Notes: generated by a model not told the origin, from the sequence alone. DNA of 64,000 nt from Streptosporangium sandarakinum (GCF_013409935.1 NZ_JACCCO010000003.1:248001-312000); one strand, 5' to 3'. Numbered from the stretch's first letter, positions 32,625 to 41,585 are shown. Numbers and translations are program-made.

Positions 32625-34064
32625 TCAGCGGGCGAAGCGGAACGCCGACGGCCGGGGCGCCCTGGTGAGCCGCCGGTAGAGGGTGGTCGGGCCGGGCCAG
32701 TTGGTGGTGATCCGGCCCGCCGCGTCCTTGTACCAGCTCGTGCAGCCCGCCTGCCACACCATCGAGCCCATGGCCTCCGCGAGGCGCCGCCGCCAGGCGT
32801 CCATCGCCGCGGGCCCCACCTCCATCGGCCCCCGCTCCACCAGGTACGGCAGGCAGCCCATGACGTACCGGACCTGGCATTCGATCATGAAGACGATCGA
32901 GGTGTGGCCCAGGTTGGTGTTGGGACCGTACAGCAGGAACAGGTTCGGGAAGCGCGGCACCGCGATGCCGAGGTACGCTTCGGCACCGTCCCGCCACTCC
33001 TCGGTCAGGCGGCGCCCGCCGCGGCCGACCACCTCGACGGGCGACAGGAAGCCGGTGGCGTCGAAGCCGGTCGCGTAGACGATCACGTCGGACTCGCGGA
33101 GCCCACCGGTCGTCTCCACGCCGCCCGGCGTGACGCGGACGATCGGCTCGGTGACGACGTCCACGTCCGGCCGCGTCAGCGCGGGGTAGAACCCGCTGTC
33201 GATGACGATCCGCCGGCAGCCGACCGGGTAGTCCGGGGTCAGCCTCGCCCGCAGCGCCGGGTCCGGGACCCGCGCGCGCAGGTGGGCCAGGGCCCGCTCG
33301 CGCACCAGCCCGGCGCTCCACCCGCCGGACAGGGCCGGGTGGAGGACGCCCTCGGTATAGCGATAGAGCCACTCCCGGTAGCCGCGCTGCAGGAACGGCA
33401 CCCGGTGCAGGGCGGTCCGGGCGGCGGGGGCGAAGACGCCGTCGGGCTTGGGGACCACCCAGTTGGGGGTGCGCTGGAAGACGTCCAGGTGCGCCGCGGC
33501 CTCGGCCACCGGCGGGATGAGCTGCGCCGCCGACGACCCGCTTCCGATCACCGCGACCCGCCGCCCGGTCAGATCCACCGAGTGGTCCCAGCGGGCGGAG
33601 TGGAAGGAGGCGCCCCGGAAGTCGTCCATGCCCGGGATGTCCGGCAGGCGGGGACGGCTGAGCTGCCCCACCGCCGACACCACCACGTCGAACGGTTCCT
33701 CCCCGGCGGAGGTCCGCACCCGCCAGCGGCCCAGCGACTCGTCGTAGACGGCGGCCGTGACCTCGGTGTTCAGCCGGACGTGCGGGCGCACGCCGTACCT
33801 GTCGGCGCACATCTCCAGGTAGGCGAGGATCTCCGGCTGCCCGGGGTAGCGGCGGGTCCAGCTCGAATACCTCTCGAAGGAGAAGGAGTACAGGTGCGAG
33901 GGGACGTCGCACCCGGCCCCCGGGTAGGTGTTGTCCCGCCAGGTGCCCCCGACGCCGGGCCCCCGCTCGAAGACCGTGAACGAGCGGATACCGGCCTCCC
34001 GCAGCCGGATGGCCATGCACAGGCCGGCGAACCCGGCCCCGATGATCGCGACAGTCGGCCCCAT
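32625..34064 (-). CDS. Flavin-containing monooxygenase, Baeyer-Villiger type
   Basis: 479 residues. FAD-binding GAGFAG at residues 9-14, NADPH-binding GSGSSA near 175 and the fingerprint FRGASFHSARWD, fitting FxGxxxHxxxW(P/D), identify the group. ATG 34064 follows GGAAGGG by 9 nt; the open frame extends further but without family similarity. The likely reaction is oxygen insertion into a ketone or S/N-oxidation. It may belong to the same catabolic set as the acyl-CoA ligase (inference). Confidence 0.9.
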   Translation of the reverse strand: MGPTVAIIGAGFAGLCMAIRLREAGIRSFTVFERGPGVGGTWRDNTYPGAGCDVPSHLYSFSFERYSSWTRRYPGQPEILAYLEMCADRYGVRPHVRLNTEVTAAVYDESLGRWRVRTSAGEEPFDVVVSAVGQLSRPRLPDIPGMDDFRGASFHSARWDHSVDLTGRRVAVIGSGSSAAQLIPPVAEAAAHLDVFQRTPNWVVPKPDGVFAPAARTALHRVPFLQRGYREWLYRYTEGVLHPALSGGWSAGLVRERALAHLRARVPDPALRARLTPDYPVGCRRIVIDSGFYPALTRPDVDVVTEPIVRVTPGGVETTGGLRESDVIVYATGFDATGFLSPVEVVGRGGRRLTEEWRDGAEAYLGIAVPRFPNLFLLYGPNTNLGHTSIVFMIECQVRYVMGCLPYLVERGPMEVGPAAMDAWRRRLAEAMGSMVWQAGCTSWYKDAAGRITTNWPGPTTLYRRLTRAPRPSAFRFAR

Positions 34065-34199
34065 GCGCCAGCCCTTCCGGATGCCCATGCCCGCCCGCCG
34101 GGAGGACCCCGGCGGGGCCGTCCCCCGCTGGAGATCAGCGTCCTGCAAACCGGGCGGCGAAGTAAAGGCCGTCCCGGGCCCGCCCGGTAGTCTGCGCAC

Positions 34200-35036
34200 G
34201 TGCCTACCCTTGCTGACGTCGTCGACGAGCTCGAATCGACCTACGACCCCCGCTGGGCCGAGTCCTGGGACGCGGTCGGGCTCGTCTGCGGAGACCCCGC
34301 CGCGCCGGTGCGGCGGATCCTGTTCGCCGTGGACCCGGTGCCGGTCGTGGCCGAGGAGGCGCTCGCCTGGGGCGCCGACCTGATCGTCACCCACCACCCC
34401 CTCTACCTGCGCGGCACCACCAGCGTGGCGGCCACCACCTTCAAGGGCCGCCTGGTCCACACGCTGATCAGGAACGACATCGCCCTGTTCGCCGCGCACA
34501 CCAACGCCGACGTCGCCGACCCGGGCGTCTCCGACGCGCTGGCCCGCGCCGTCGGCCTCACCGGCCCGCTCACCCCGCTGGTCCCCGCCGCCGACGACCC
34601 CCGCCGCGGCCTCGGCCGGATCGGATCGCCGCCCGCCCCCGTCACCCTGCGCGAGTTCGCCCGGCAGGCGGCGCGGGGCCTGCCCGCCACCGCCGGCGGC
34701 CTGCGGATCTCCGGAGACCCCGACCGCGAGGTACGGCGCGTCGCGGTGAGCGGCGGCGCCGGCGACTCCCTCCTCGGCGCGGCCCGCGCCGCCGGGGTGG
34801 ACGTCTTCCTCACCGCCGACCTGCGGCACCACCCGGCCAGCGAGTTCACCGAGGAGCCCGGGGGACCGGCGCTGATCGACGCGGCCCACTGGGCCACCGA
34901 GTGGCCCTGGCTCGCCGACGCGGCGCGCCGCCTGGCATCCGGACTGGCCGCGAAGGGGAATACTGTTGAGACGCGCGTATCCGAGACGGTCACGGACGCC
35001 TGGACGACAACAGCAGAGTGCGAGGATCTGAAGTGA
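34200..35036 (+). CDS. Nif3-like dinuclear metal protein
   Basis: 278 residues. ESWDAVGLVCGD at the N-terminus, VTHHPLYLRG with the metal-binding His pair, AAHTNAD, and later VFLTADLRHH and IDAAHWATEW are the Nif3/YbgI signature. Relatives form toroidal hexamers with a two-metal site; the cellular role is unsettled. It starts at GTG 34200. The order Nif3 / zinc ribbon / RNase H-phosphatase matches Rv2230c-Rv2229c-Rv2228c of Mycobacterium tuberculosis (known synteny). Confidence 0.92.
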   Translation: MPTLADVVDELESTYDPRWAESWDAVGLVCGDPAAPVRRILFAVDPVPVVAEEALAWGADLIVTHHPLYLRGTTSVAATTFKGRLVHTLIRNDIALFAAHTNADVADPGVSDALARAVGLTGPLTPLVPAADDPRRGLGRIGSPPAPVTLREFARQAARGLPATAGGLRISGDPDREVRRVAVSGGAGDSLLGAARAAGVDVFLTADLRHHPASEFTEEPGGPALIDAAHWATEWPWLADAARRLASGLAAKGNTVETRVSETVTDAWTTTAECEDLK

Positions 35037-35773
35037 AAGCAGCCCCGGCGGCGCAGAAGCGCCTGCTCGACCTGGCCGAACTCGACTCCGTCATCGACCG
35101 GCTGGCCCATCGCCGCCGCACCCTGCCCGAGCTGGCCGAGATCGACGACCTGTCGGCCCGCGTGGCCCGGCTCGCCACGCAGGTCATCGCCGCCGAGACC
35201 GAGGCCGGTGACCTCGCCCGCGAGCAGACCAAGGCCGAGTCCGACGTCGACTCGGTCCGCGTCCGCGCCGAGCGCGACCAGAAGCGCCTCGACTCCGGCC
35301 AGGTGACCTCGCCGAAGGACCTCGCGAGCCTCCAGTCCGAGATCGTCTCCCTGAACCGCCGTCAGAGCGACCTGGAGGAGGTCGTCCTGGAGATCATGGA
35401 GCGCCGGGAGGCCGCCGACGAGCAGGTCACCAAGCTCGCCGCCGAGCGCGACCGGCTCGCCGGGCTGCGCGCCGACGCCGAGGACCGCCGGGACGCCGCC
35501 TTCGCCGAGATCGACAAGGAGAACACCGAGGTCAAGGGCAAGCGCGGCACCGTCGTCGCCGAGATCCCCGCCGACCTGCTCGCCCTCTACGAGAAGCTGC
35601 GCGAGCAGTTCGGGGTGGGCGCCGCCATGCTGCAGGGCACCCGCTGCCTGGGCTGCCGCACCAGCCTGTCCATCGCGGAGATCAACCGCATCAAGGCCGC
35701 CTCCCACGACGAGGTCCTCCGCTGCGAGGAGTGCCGCCGCATCCTGGTCCGCACCCCCGAGTCGGGCCTGTGA
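35033..35773 (+). CDS. Coiled-coil zinc-ribbon protein (CT398/Rv2229c-like)
   Basis: 246 residues. A long antiparallel coiled coil (about residues 10-170) is followed by a C4 zinc ribbon with CLGC and CEEC near 200-235. GTG 35033 sits in a GTGA overlap with nif3 and 7 nt after GAGGA, which is better than GTG 35018. Relatives bind nucleic acid or act as secretion chaperones in other phyla; its function here is not known. It is in a three-gene operon with overlaps. Confidence 0.9.
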   Translation: MKAAPAAQKRLLDLAELDSVIDRLAHRRRTLPELAEIDDLSARVARLATQVIAAETEAGDLAREQTKAESDVDSVRVRAERDQKRLDSGQVTSPKDLASLQSEIVSLNRRQSDLEEVVLEIMERREAADEQVTKLAAERDRLAGLRADAEDRRDAAFAEIDKENTEVKGKRGTVVAEIPADLLALYEKLREQFGVGAAMLQGTRCLGCRTSLSIAEINRIKAASHDEVLRCEECRRILVRTPESGL

Positions 35774-37140
35774 CCTCCTTCGTCGTCGAGGCCGACGGCG
35801 GTTCCCGGGGCAACCCGGGCCCCGCCGGATACGGCGCCGTCGTCAAGGACGCCTCGGACGGCCAGGTGCTGGCCGAGACCGCCGAGGCGATCGGCACCCA
35901 GACCAACAACGTCGCCGAGTACCGCGGGCTGATCGCCGGCCTGCGGTCGCTCCTGGCCATCGCCGGCGACGGCGCCGCAGTCGAGGTCCGGATGGACTCC
36001 AAGCTGGTCATCGAGCAGATGGCCGGCCGCTGGAAGATCAAGAACGAGGGGCTGCGGCCGCTCGCCTCGGAGGCCGCCGGGCTGGCCCGGCGGCTGCGGG
36101 TCACCTGGCGGTGGATCCCCCGGGAGAAGAACAAGGACGCCGACCGGCTGGCGAACGAGGCCATGGACGCGGCGGCCAAGGGCCGCCCGTGGCGCCTCGC
36201 CGGCGCGTCGCCCGCCGCCCCGGCCCCCGCTCCGGCCCCCGGGGGTCCGGCCGCCTCCGGGCCGTCGTCAGGTCGGGCCGCCGGTTCGGCCCCCGCCGGC
36301 CCGGCCGCCTCCGGTGGGCCCGCCGCGGGGTTCCGTGAGACCGCTTCCCGGGAGACCGGCTCGGCTTCCGCGGCCCCGGCCACCGTCCAGGACTCCCTGC
36401 TCGACCTCATCGGTGAGGAAGAGACCGTGGCGCCGGCCCCGTACGGCCCGGCGAGCGGGACGGACCCCGAGACGACCGCGGCGACCGGATCCGGCGTCGG
36501 CACCGGCTGGCGCCCGCCCACCACCGTGGCGACCTCGCTGCTGCTGCTCCGGCACGGCGAGACCCCGTTCTCCGCCGAGCGCCGCTTCTCCGGCGTCGGC
36601 GACCCCGAGCTCACCTCCGCCGGCATCGCCCAGGCCGAGGCCGCCGCCGCCAGGCTGTCGCGCCCGCCGTACGGGATCCAGGTGGTGGTCAGCTCGCCGC
36701 TCAAGCGCGCCCGCGCCACCGCCGAGATCGTCGCGGCCATGCTCGGGCTGGAGGTCGAGGTCGAGGAGGGGCTCAGGGAGGTCGACTTCGGCGACTGGGA
36801 GGGCCACACCTTCACCGAGATCCAGCGCCGCTGGCCGGACGAGCTCGCCGCGTGGCTGGCGGACCCGTCCGCCGCGCCGCCGGGCGGGGAGAGTTTCGAG
36901 GCGGCGGCGCGGCGGGTCCAGACGACCGGGGACCGGCTCGTCGAGCGCTACGAGGGCAGGACGGTCCTCGCCGTCTCCCACGTCACGCCGATCAAGATGC
37001 TGCTGCGGTTCGCGCTGGAGGCTCCCCCCTCCGCGCTGTACCGCATGCACCTCGACCTGGCCGCGCTGTCCCTGATCGAGTACTACGCCGACGGGCCCGC
37101 GGTGGTGAAGGCGTTCAACGACACCTCCCACCTCCGCTGA
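35770..37140 (+). CDS. Bifunctional RNase H / acid phosphatase
   Basis: 456 residues. The N-terminal RNase HI domain has VEADGGSRGNPGPAGYG, AEYRGLIAGL, RMDSKLV and KNKDADRLAN, giving the DEDD metal-binding set. A Pro/Ala-rich linker covers about residues 145-250. The C-terminal histidine phosphatase domain has LLRHGET (catalytic His) and SHVTPIK. The same fusion in mycobacteria (Rv2228c) cleaves RNA-DNA hybrids and has phosphatase activity. It starts at GTG in a GTGA overlap. Confidence 0.93.
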   Translation: MTSFVVEADGGSRGNPGPAGYGAVVKDASDGQVLAETAEAIGTQTNNVAEYRGLIAGLRSLLAIAGDGAAVEVRMDSKLVIEQMAGRWKIKNEGLRPLASEAAGLARRLRVTWRWIPREKNKDADRLANEAMDAAAKGRPWRLAGASPAAPAPAPAPGGPAASGPSSGRAAGSAPAGPAASGGPAAGFRETASRETGSASAAPATVQDSLLDLIGEEETVAPAPYGPASGTDPETTAATGSGVGTGWRPPTTVATSLLLLRHGETPFSAERRFSGVGDPELTSAGIAQAEAAAARLSRPPYGIQVVVSSPLKRARATAEIVAAMLGLEVEVEEGLREVDFGDWEGHTFTEIQRRWPDELAAWLADPSAAPPGGESFEAAARRVQTTGDRLVERYEGRTVLAVSHVTPIKMLLRFALEAPPSALYRMHLDLAALSLIEYYADGPAVVKAFNDTSHLR

Positions 37141-37165
37141 GACCCTTCGGTTCACGGACGTCCAC

Positions 37166-37213
37166 CGGACGGGCGTCCGTTCGCGCTGAGATCACGCTCC
37201 GGACGCCCGTCCG
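37166..37213 (+). terminator. Hairpin after the RNase H operon
   Basis: CGGACGGGCGTCCG (37166-37179) and its perfect complement (37200-37213) flank a 20-nt loop, 26 bp past the stop. Confidence 0.6.
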
Positions 37214-37278
37214 TCCTTGAAGCCTGCGCTCCGGACGTCCGTACAGGCTGGGGGCCGTGATGTGCCGTACGTCCGTCC

Positions 37279-37318
37279 GGAGCGCGGGCGGCTCCCTCCT
37301 CGGCGCCGCCCGCGCTCC
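37279..37318. terminator. Second strong hairpin upstream of rnpB
   Basis: GGAGCGCGGGCGG (37279-37291) pairs perfectly with 37306-37318 across a 14-nt loop. It should insulate rnpB from upstream read-through. Confidence 0.55.
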
Positions 37319-37348
37319 ACATTCGACCGGAGACGACTTGTCGCCCGG

Positions 37349-37376
37349 TTGGAGATCGGTTGGGAGCCGATAAGCT
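37349..37376 (+). promoter_or_regulatory. rnpB promoter
   Basis: TTGGAG (37349-37354), 16-bp spacer, TAAGCT (37371-37376). The predicted start falls at 37383-37385, exactly where the RNase P RNA P1 helix begins. Confidence 0.65.
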
Positions 37377-37384
37377 TGCAACAC

Positions 37385-37788
37385 GGCGGACGAGCCGGCC
37401 GGGCGGCCGCGTCGGGTCCCTTCGGGGCCCGCCGAGGAAGGTCCGGGCTCCACAGGGCAGGGTGGTCGGTAACGCCGACCCGGGGTGACCCGCGGGACAG
37501 TGCCACAGAAAACAGACCGCCCCTCCCTCGCGGGAGGGGTAAGGGTGAAACGGTGGTGTAAGAGACCACCAGCGCCCACGGCGACGTGGGCGGCTTGGTA
37601 AACCCCACCTGGAGCAAGGTCAAGAAGGGACGCTCTCCGGAGCGTTCCGCGCGCGACGTTCGAGGGCTGCCCGCCCGAGCCGCGCGGGTAGACCGCTTGA
37701 GGCCGCCGGCAACGACGGCCCTAGATGGATGGTCGCCCCTTCACGTCAGTGAAGGACAAAACCCGGCCTACAGGCCGACTCGTCCGCC
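37385..37788 (+). ncRNA. rnpB: RNase P RNA, bacterial type A
   Basis: The catalytic RNA that matures tRNA 5' ends. Conserved blocks appear in order: GAGGAAGGTCCGGGCTCCAC (P4 5' side), ACAGTGCCACAGAAAACAGACC, GGTAAGGGTGAAACGGTGGTGTAAGAGACC, GGCTTGGTAAACCCC, and GACAAAACCCGGCCTACAGGC near the 3' end. The P1 helix closes between GGCGGACGAG (37385) and CTCGTCCGCC (37779-37788), which fixes both ends. It follows the RNase H block. Confidence 0.96.
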
Positions 37789-37810
37789 TTTCCTGCCCCT
37801 GACCTGCGGC

Positions 37811-37846
37811 GGCACCCTCACTCGGGAGGATCGAACCCTTGAGGGG
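37811..37846 (+). terminator. Probable rnpB terminator
   Basis: ACCCTCA and TGAGGGGG can pair across a 19-nt loop, about 25 bp after the RNA 3' end. Confidence 0.4.
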
Positions 37847-37985
37847 GCACGATGAGTGGACCGGGGCCCGCCGCTGCATGGGCCTGGACATCCTCGTCGA
37901 ATGCCGGATGCACCTGTTTGCCGGCGACACACCGTCCCGCAATCCGATTCCGCAGACACTCACCGCTTGACCTGTAGAAACAGGA

Positions 37986-38600
37986 TCACGCGAAGGCCGG
38001 CTCATACACCACTTCGCCGGACGTGACCCCGTCTGGGAGCAGCAGGTGCTCGCGTTCGGTCTCGGTGACGGCTCCGCCCTGTCGGCGGGCTCTGCGGATC
38101 TCCCAGCGGAATCCGCCGTTCACTCGGTGCTGATCGAGGAAGGCAAGCTCAGCGCCGGAGACGGCCAAGCCGCTGCATCGCGTGACGGGATTCGGTGTGA
38201 TGCTCCGGACGCCGTCAGCGTCGATCTCGATCAGTGGAAAGTCGGTGTAGGGGCACGCGTGGACCACGTCGCGGCCGACATTCAGCGCATGGCAGTCGCA
38301 CCAGACGACACCTGGAGTGTGGGACGGCGCCATCCAGGGCGGGCCGCCGTCGTTGTTCCAGCGCGCCAGACCGATCATGAAACCGTAGGAGCGGGTGCCG
38401 TCCGGGTTGGGGAACCAGTAGCTCGACTCGTCGAAGTAGCTGGTCCAGACGTTGCCTTGGGCATCCGTTTCCGCACGCGAGCCGGGGCCGGCTGAAGATC
38501 GCCATCCTGGATCGCCGACCTCTACGACGTCCGCCGGCGGCACAGTGCCGCCGACAGGCTGTCGCCGATCGTCCACGAGCAACAAGCCCTGGCCGCGCGA
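37986..38600 (-). pseudogene. Degenerate six-bladed-propeller-like hypothetical protein
   Basis: The coherent part reads TDAQGNVWTSYFDESSYWF and CDCHALNVGRDVVHACPYTDF. I recognise these only as an actinomycete hypothetical family with a WxSYFDEG / CYALNV / YTDFP pattern. Relatives are longer at the N-terminus. Here the residues before TDAQGNVW do not fit and no good start or ribosome site exists (the frame runs up to 38744), so the gene is probably truncated or frameshifted. Base composition is more AT-rich than the neighbours. Confidence 0.45.
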
Positions 38601-38821
38601 GCCGTCACCGGGGCGAGGCTTCGTAGAAGCCGTCACCGCATAACGGGGTCTCCACGTTTTCAGGGGATGGCGCTTACAGCCCCCGAATTCGATGCACGCG
38701 ATCAATGGTCGCCGCTTTGACCTGCACGGATGAGTTATCGGCACCCACAGATCCCGGTCCCCGGAACGAGACGTCGCAACGGCGCGAGAGGTTGGTATGC
38801 GCGCCAGGGCGAACAGAGGAA

Positions 38822-38848
38822 AGCCCTCGCCCGTGGCGGGCGAGGGCT
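38822..38848 (-). terminator. Intrinsic terminator of the lamin-tail gene
   Basis: A perfect 12-bp stem AGCCCTCGCCCG with 3-nt loop, followed on the minus strand by TTTCCTCTGTT, 15 bp past the stop. One of the few terminators here with a T-rich tail. Confidence 0.8.
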
Positions 38849-38862
38849 CTCGCGTTGTACGG

Positions 38863-39339
38863 CTACAGGCAGTTGACCGACGCGGCCCGAGAGTTGTTGT
38901 ACGAGCAGGAGTCGATGAGCTTTCCGGATGGGTTGCGGATGTATCCGGTGTCCGCGGTCTGGTTCCAGATGTAAGCGAACGTCCCTCCGGACCGACCCCA
39001 GTAGCGGGTGGTCGAGGTGTTCGTACCCTTGCCGGTTCGCACCGTGACCGTCTTACCGGCGCCGAGGGTGAACGTGCCGAACGTGTAGACGTGATCCGGC
39101 GCGGACGTCTTATCGCGGAGGGTCCACCCCTTGAGGTCGATCGCCTTCCGGGTGGTGTTCTTGAGCTGCGCCCACTCGCCGTTCAGGCTGCTGTTCGCCC
39201 CGTTGTCCGGTGACCCGGGCGAGTTGTAGTAGATCTTCACGAACTGGACCGCGGGGAGCGCGGCGGCCTGCGCCGGAACAACGGGGACGAACGCCACGGC
39301 CAAAGCGGCGGCGGCCAGAGCCAGGGAGAGAGAGCGCAC
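38863..39339 (-). CDS. Secreted lamin-tail-domain (LTD) protein
   Basis: 158 residues. An N-terminal Sec signal (about 27 residues, ending PAQAAA) precedes a single LTD beta-sandwich: VQFVKIYYNSPG, NGEWAQLKNTTRKAIDLKGW, LRDKTSAPDHVYTFG and TFAYIWNQTADTGYIRN. I chose GTG 39339, which has AAGGA 8 nt upstream; ATG 39357 would add six residues without a ribosome site. LTD domains are found with nucleases and cell-surface proteins; this stand-alone form has no known activity. Codon use is less GC-biased than in the core genes. Confidence 0.85.
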   Translation of the reverse strand: MRSLSLALAAAALAVAFVPVVPAQAAALPAVQFVKIYYNSPGSPDNGANSSLNGEWAQLKNTTRKAIDLKGWTLRDKTSAPDHVYTFGTFTLGAGKTVTVRTGKGTNTSTTRYWGRSGGTFAYIWNQTADTGYIRNPSGKLIDSCSYNNSRAASVNCL

Positions 39340-39664
39340 CGATGGATCCTTCAGCATGTGAGATATGCGGCAAATGTGAGACGTCTGTCCTGCGGTGCGG
39401 GTTGGCAGGTGAATTCGGTTCTCTTGGCGCGCCAGGGCATGACGACGCCCCCGCCGGATCGAGGAGCGAGGGCGTTGACGCAGGTCCGGTACGGGTCCGT
39501 GCGGTTCGCGAGGCCTCACACTCCATGTCGTCGAACACCGAGCCGGGACCTGCCATTGGCTCGTGATGAAGTGGCCGCGGGTGAGGTCACGACCGTGTGG
39601 TGCATCCAGAGCCGGCTCCGGCGTACCTGCCGAGTGAATGTACGACTGCACTAGGCTGCCGATC
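39340..39664. other. 325-bp AT-richer intergenic region
   Basis: Divergent gap between the LTD gene and the 157-residue membrane protein gene. A TTGACG near 39474 with TACGGG downstream could be a promoter. No gene or repeat is recognised. Confidence 0.4.
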
Positions 39665-40138
39665 ATGAAGCGCTCGACGATCGCGGTGCTCGTGGCCATC
39701 TGCGTGGGGGGCGGCGCTGTTCTGGTCGCTCCCATCGCTTTCCTGGTGTTGTTCTATGGGTGCAACGCCGACGATGACCGGCTCGCCGCCTCCCTGGCCA
39801 CGCTCAGCGTCCTCGACGCTCATCCGGCGAACGCGACACCGCTGAAGGGGCGCGGCAGCTCTTGTGACAACGACGACCGGATCACGACCGTCGGGCAGAC
39901 CTACCGTCCCTCGGGCCCGCGAGCCGAGGTGCTGTCCTTCTACCGAGACGCCGCGATCAGGGATGGGTGGACGCCCCCTCCGGAGGATGACGGGGAAGGG
40001 GTGGGCTGCTTCACCAAGACCGTCGGCGGGAGGGAGGTTGAGCTCTCGGTGTGGTTCCTGGACGAGATGGGGGAGAAGTACGGCGACGACTACGACGTGG
40101 ACGTGACCTCTTCCCTGGACGGCGGAGGCTGGTGTTGA
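39665..40138 (+). CDS. Small membrane-anchored protein of unknown function
   Basis: 157 residues. MKRSTIAVLVAICVGGGAVL continues into a hydrophobic stretch of about 30 residues ending in FLVLFYGC, which may be a membrane anchor or lipobox-like signal. The outer part has three further cysteines and reads RAEVLSFYRDAAIRDGWTPP, a pattern common in actinomycete lipoproteins of unknown role. ATG 39665 is preferred to 39638 because it begins with a basic MKR signal. Codon use is AT-richer than in the surroundings, which suggests recent acquisition. Confidence 0.7.
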   Translation: MKRSTIAVLVAICVGGGAVLVAPIAFLVLFYGCNADDDRLAASLATLSVLDAHPANATPLKGRGSSCDNDDRITTVGQTYRPSGPRAEVLSFYRDAAIRDGWTPPPEDDGEGVGCFTKTVGGREVELSVWFLDEMGEKYGDDYDVDVTSSLDGGGWC

Positions 40139-40201
40139 CGCCGGGATGGTTCTCTTCCCGGACCCATAACACAACGGCACGCGGGCGGTGGGAACCGGTC
40201 G

Positions 40202-40810
40202 TCACGGTGAGGGCCGGTGGGTCCGCTGGAGGTGCAGGGCGAGCTGTGTGCGGTCACGGAGGCCGTATTTGCGGAGCAGGCTCGTGACGTGGTTCTTCAC
40301 CGTGCCCTCGGTGATGAGCAGCCGGTCGGCGATCTGCCTGTTCGTGGCTCCGGTCGAGATCAGTCCGGCCACCTGGGCCTCCCTGACCGACAATCCCTCC
40401 CGATCAGGCGGCGCATCGGTCAGCGCCCGCGTGGCGGGGCGGCGGATCTCGGCGACCAGCCGGGCGGCCACCGGGGAGGCCAGCACCGTCTCGCCGCGGG
40501 CGGCCCGCCGGATGGCGTCGACCAGTTCCGCCGGCGTGCAGTCCTTGAGCAGGTAGCCGACGGCGCCGGCCCGCAACGCGCCGAAGATGTAGTCATCTTC
40601 GTCGAACGTGCTGAGCACGACCGAGGCCACCGCCGGATACCGGGCCGACAGCAGGGTGATGAGCTCGACGCCGTTCATCCTCGGCATCCGGGCGTCCACC
40701 AGCACCACGTTGACGCCGAACACCACGATCCGCGCGATCGAGGGGCCAGAGGACATGCCGACGCGTGCGGCGTAGGCGAGCGCGGTGGCGGCGAGCACCA
40801 CCCAGAACAC
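40202..40810 (-). pseudogene. Truncated NarL/LuxR-type response regulator fused to a membrane segment
   Basis: The frame is 202 residues. The C-terminal LuxR HTH (LSVREAQVAGLISTGATNRQ) and the second half of the receiver (VVLVDARMPRMNGVELI, KDCTPAEL) are intact. The first 45 or so receiver residues, including the acidic pair, are missing. In their place is FWVVLAATALAYAARVGMS, a membrane helix that does not belong to a receiver. The junction is in frame, as expected from a deletion joining an upstream membrane-protein gene to the regulator. The phospho-acceptor Asp remains but normal phosphorylation is unlikely. Confidence 0.7.
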
Positions 40811-40944
40811 GACGCTCAGCAGCGGCGGTGGACCGGCGTCACGCGGCTGGACCTGGGAAGACGGCCCGGGACACCGGGCACCCGACGACGCGGCACGGAT
40901 AAGACCCTAGTTTCCCGCGGCGCCGGTGTGATCCCCCCACAGAC

Positions 40945-40962
40945 CCATGACGAACGTCATGG
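40945..40962. promoter_or_regulatory. Palindrome CCATGAC-GAAC-GTCATGG
   Basis: Perfect 7-bp arms with a 4-nt centre, 58 bp ahead of the CPBP start. NarL/LuxR-type regulators often bind ATGAC-N-GTCAT sites, so it may be the site of the neighbouring, now truncated, regulator. Confidence 0.55.
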
Positions 40963-41019
40963 CAGGCTCCTCCCGCGGACCGATGCCGGACGGCGGCCCG
41001 CTCCCTAACGTGGCCGTCC

Positions 41020-41541
41020 ATGAGACCCACCCATCCCGTCTGGGCCGTCCTGATCACCATCGTCGCCATGCTCGCACAGGTGATCATCGGAACCGCCCCC
41101 GTGGTGCTGCTCCTCGACCGCGACAACGTCCTCTACCGGCCCCTCGGCATGATCGGCATCACGCTGGCCTCGCTCGGACTGGTCTACCTCATCCGCCGTC
41201 TCGGTCGACAACCGTGGCGGGGCGTGGGTCTGACGGGATCCTGGCGGGCCCCGCTGCACCTGCTGCTGGGCGTGGTCCAGGCGACCGCGCTCGGCTTCGC
41301 CTGCGCGGCCGCGCGGGCCCGTACCGGGGCGCTGTGGGCGGCGGTCGGCGTGCACACCGGCTCGCACCTCGCCAACATGCTGCTGCCCACCAGGGACATC
41401 GCCTACGGTGTGCAACTCGTCATCGTGACCGGCACGCTTTGCGTCACCGGGCTGCTCATCCTGTCCGGCCGCCGGCGAGACGGTACGGCGGCCACCGACG
41501 GGACCGCACGGACGACGGCTCCGTCCCTCTTCCGGCGGTGA
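41020..41541 (+). CDS. CPBP-family intramembrane protein lacking the protease core
   Basis: 173 residues. The N-terminal helices and RRLGRQPWRGVGLTGSWR are followed directly by FACAAARARTGALWAAVGVHTGSHL, which matches the C-terminal part of CPBP (CaaX protease / bacteriocin-processing) proteins. The middle with the EExxxR and FxxxH motifs is absent; full-length relatives are about 80-100 residues longer. An in-frame internal deletion is the simplest reading. The product should be membrane-bound but not proteolytic. Confidence 0.7.
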   Translation: MRPTHPVWAVLITIVAMLAQVIIGTAPVVLLLDRDNVLYRPLGMIGITLASLGLVYLIRRLGRQPWRGVGLTGSWRAPLHLLLGVVQATALGFACAAARARTGALWAAVGVHTGSHLANMLLPTRDIAYGVQLVIVTGTLCVTGLLILSGRRRDGTAATDGTARTTAPSLFRR

Positions 41542-41585
41542 CGGAGCGCCAGGCCAGGAGATCAGGCCGGAAGCGTCGCCACGGA

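Noticed and set aside
37825..37845. GGGTTCGATCCTCCC on the minus strand after rnpB, like a tRNA 3' end
   Set aside because: The T-stem does not pair properly and no tRNA body precedes it; it is better read as part of the rnpB terminator.
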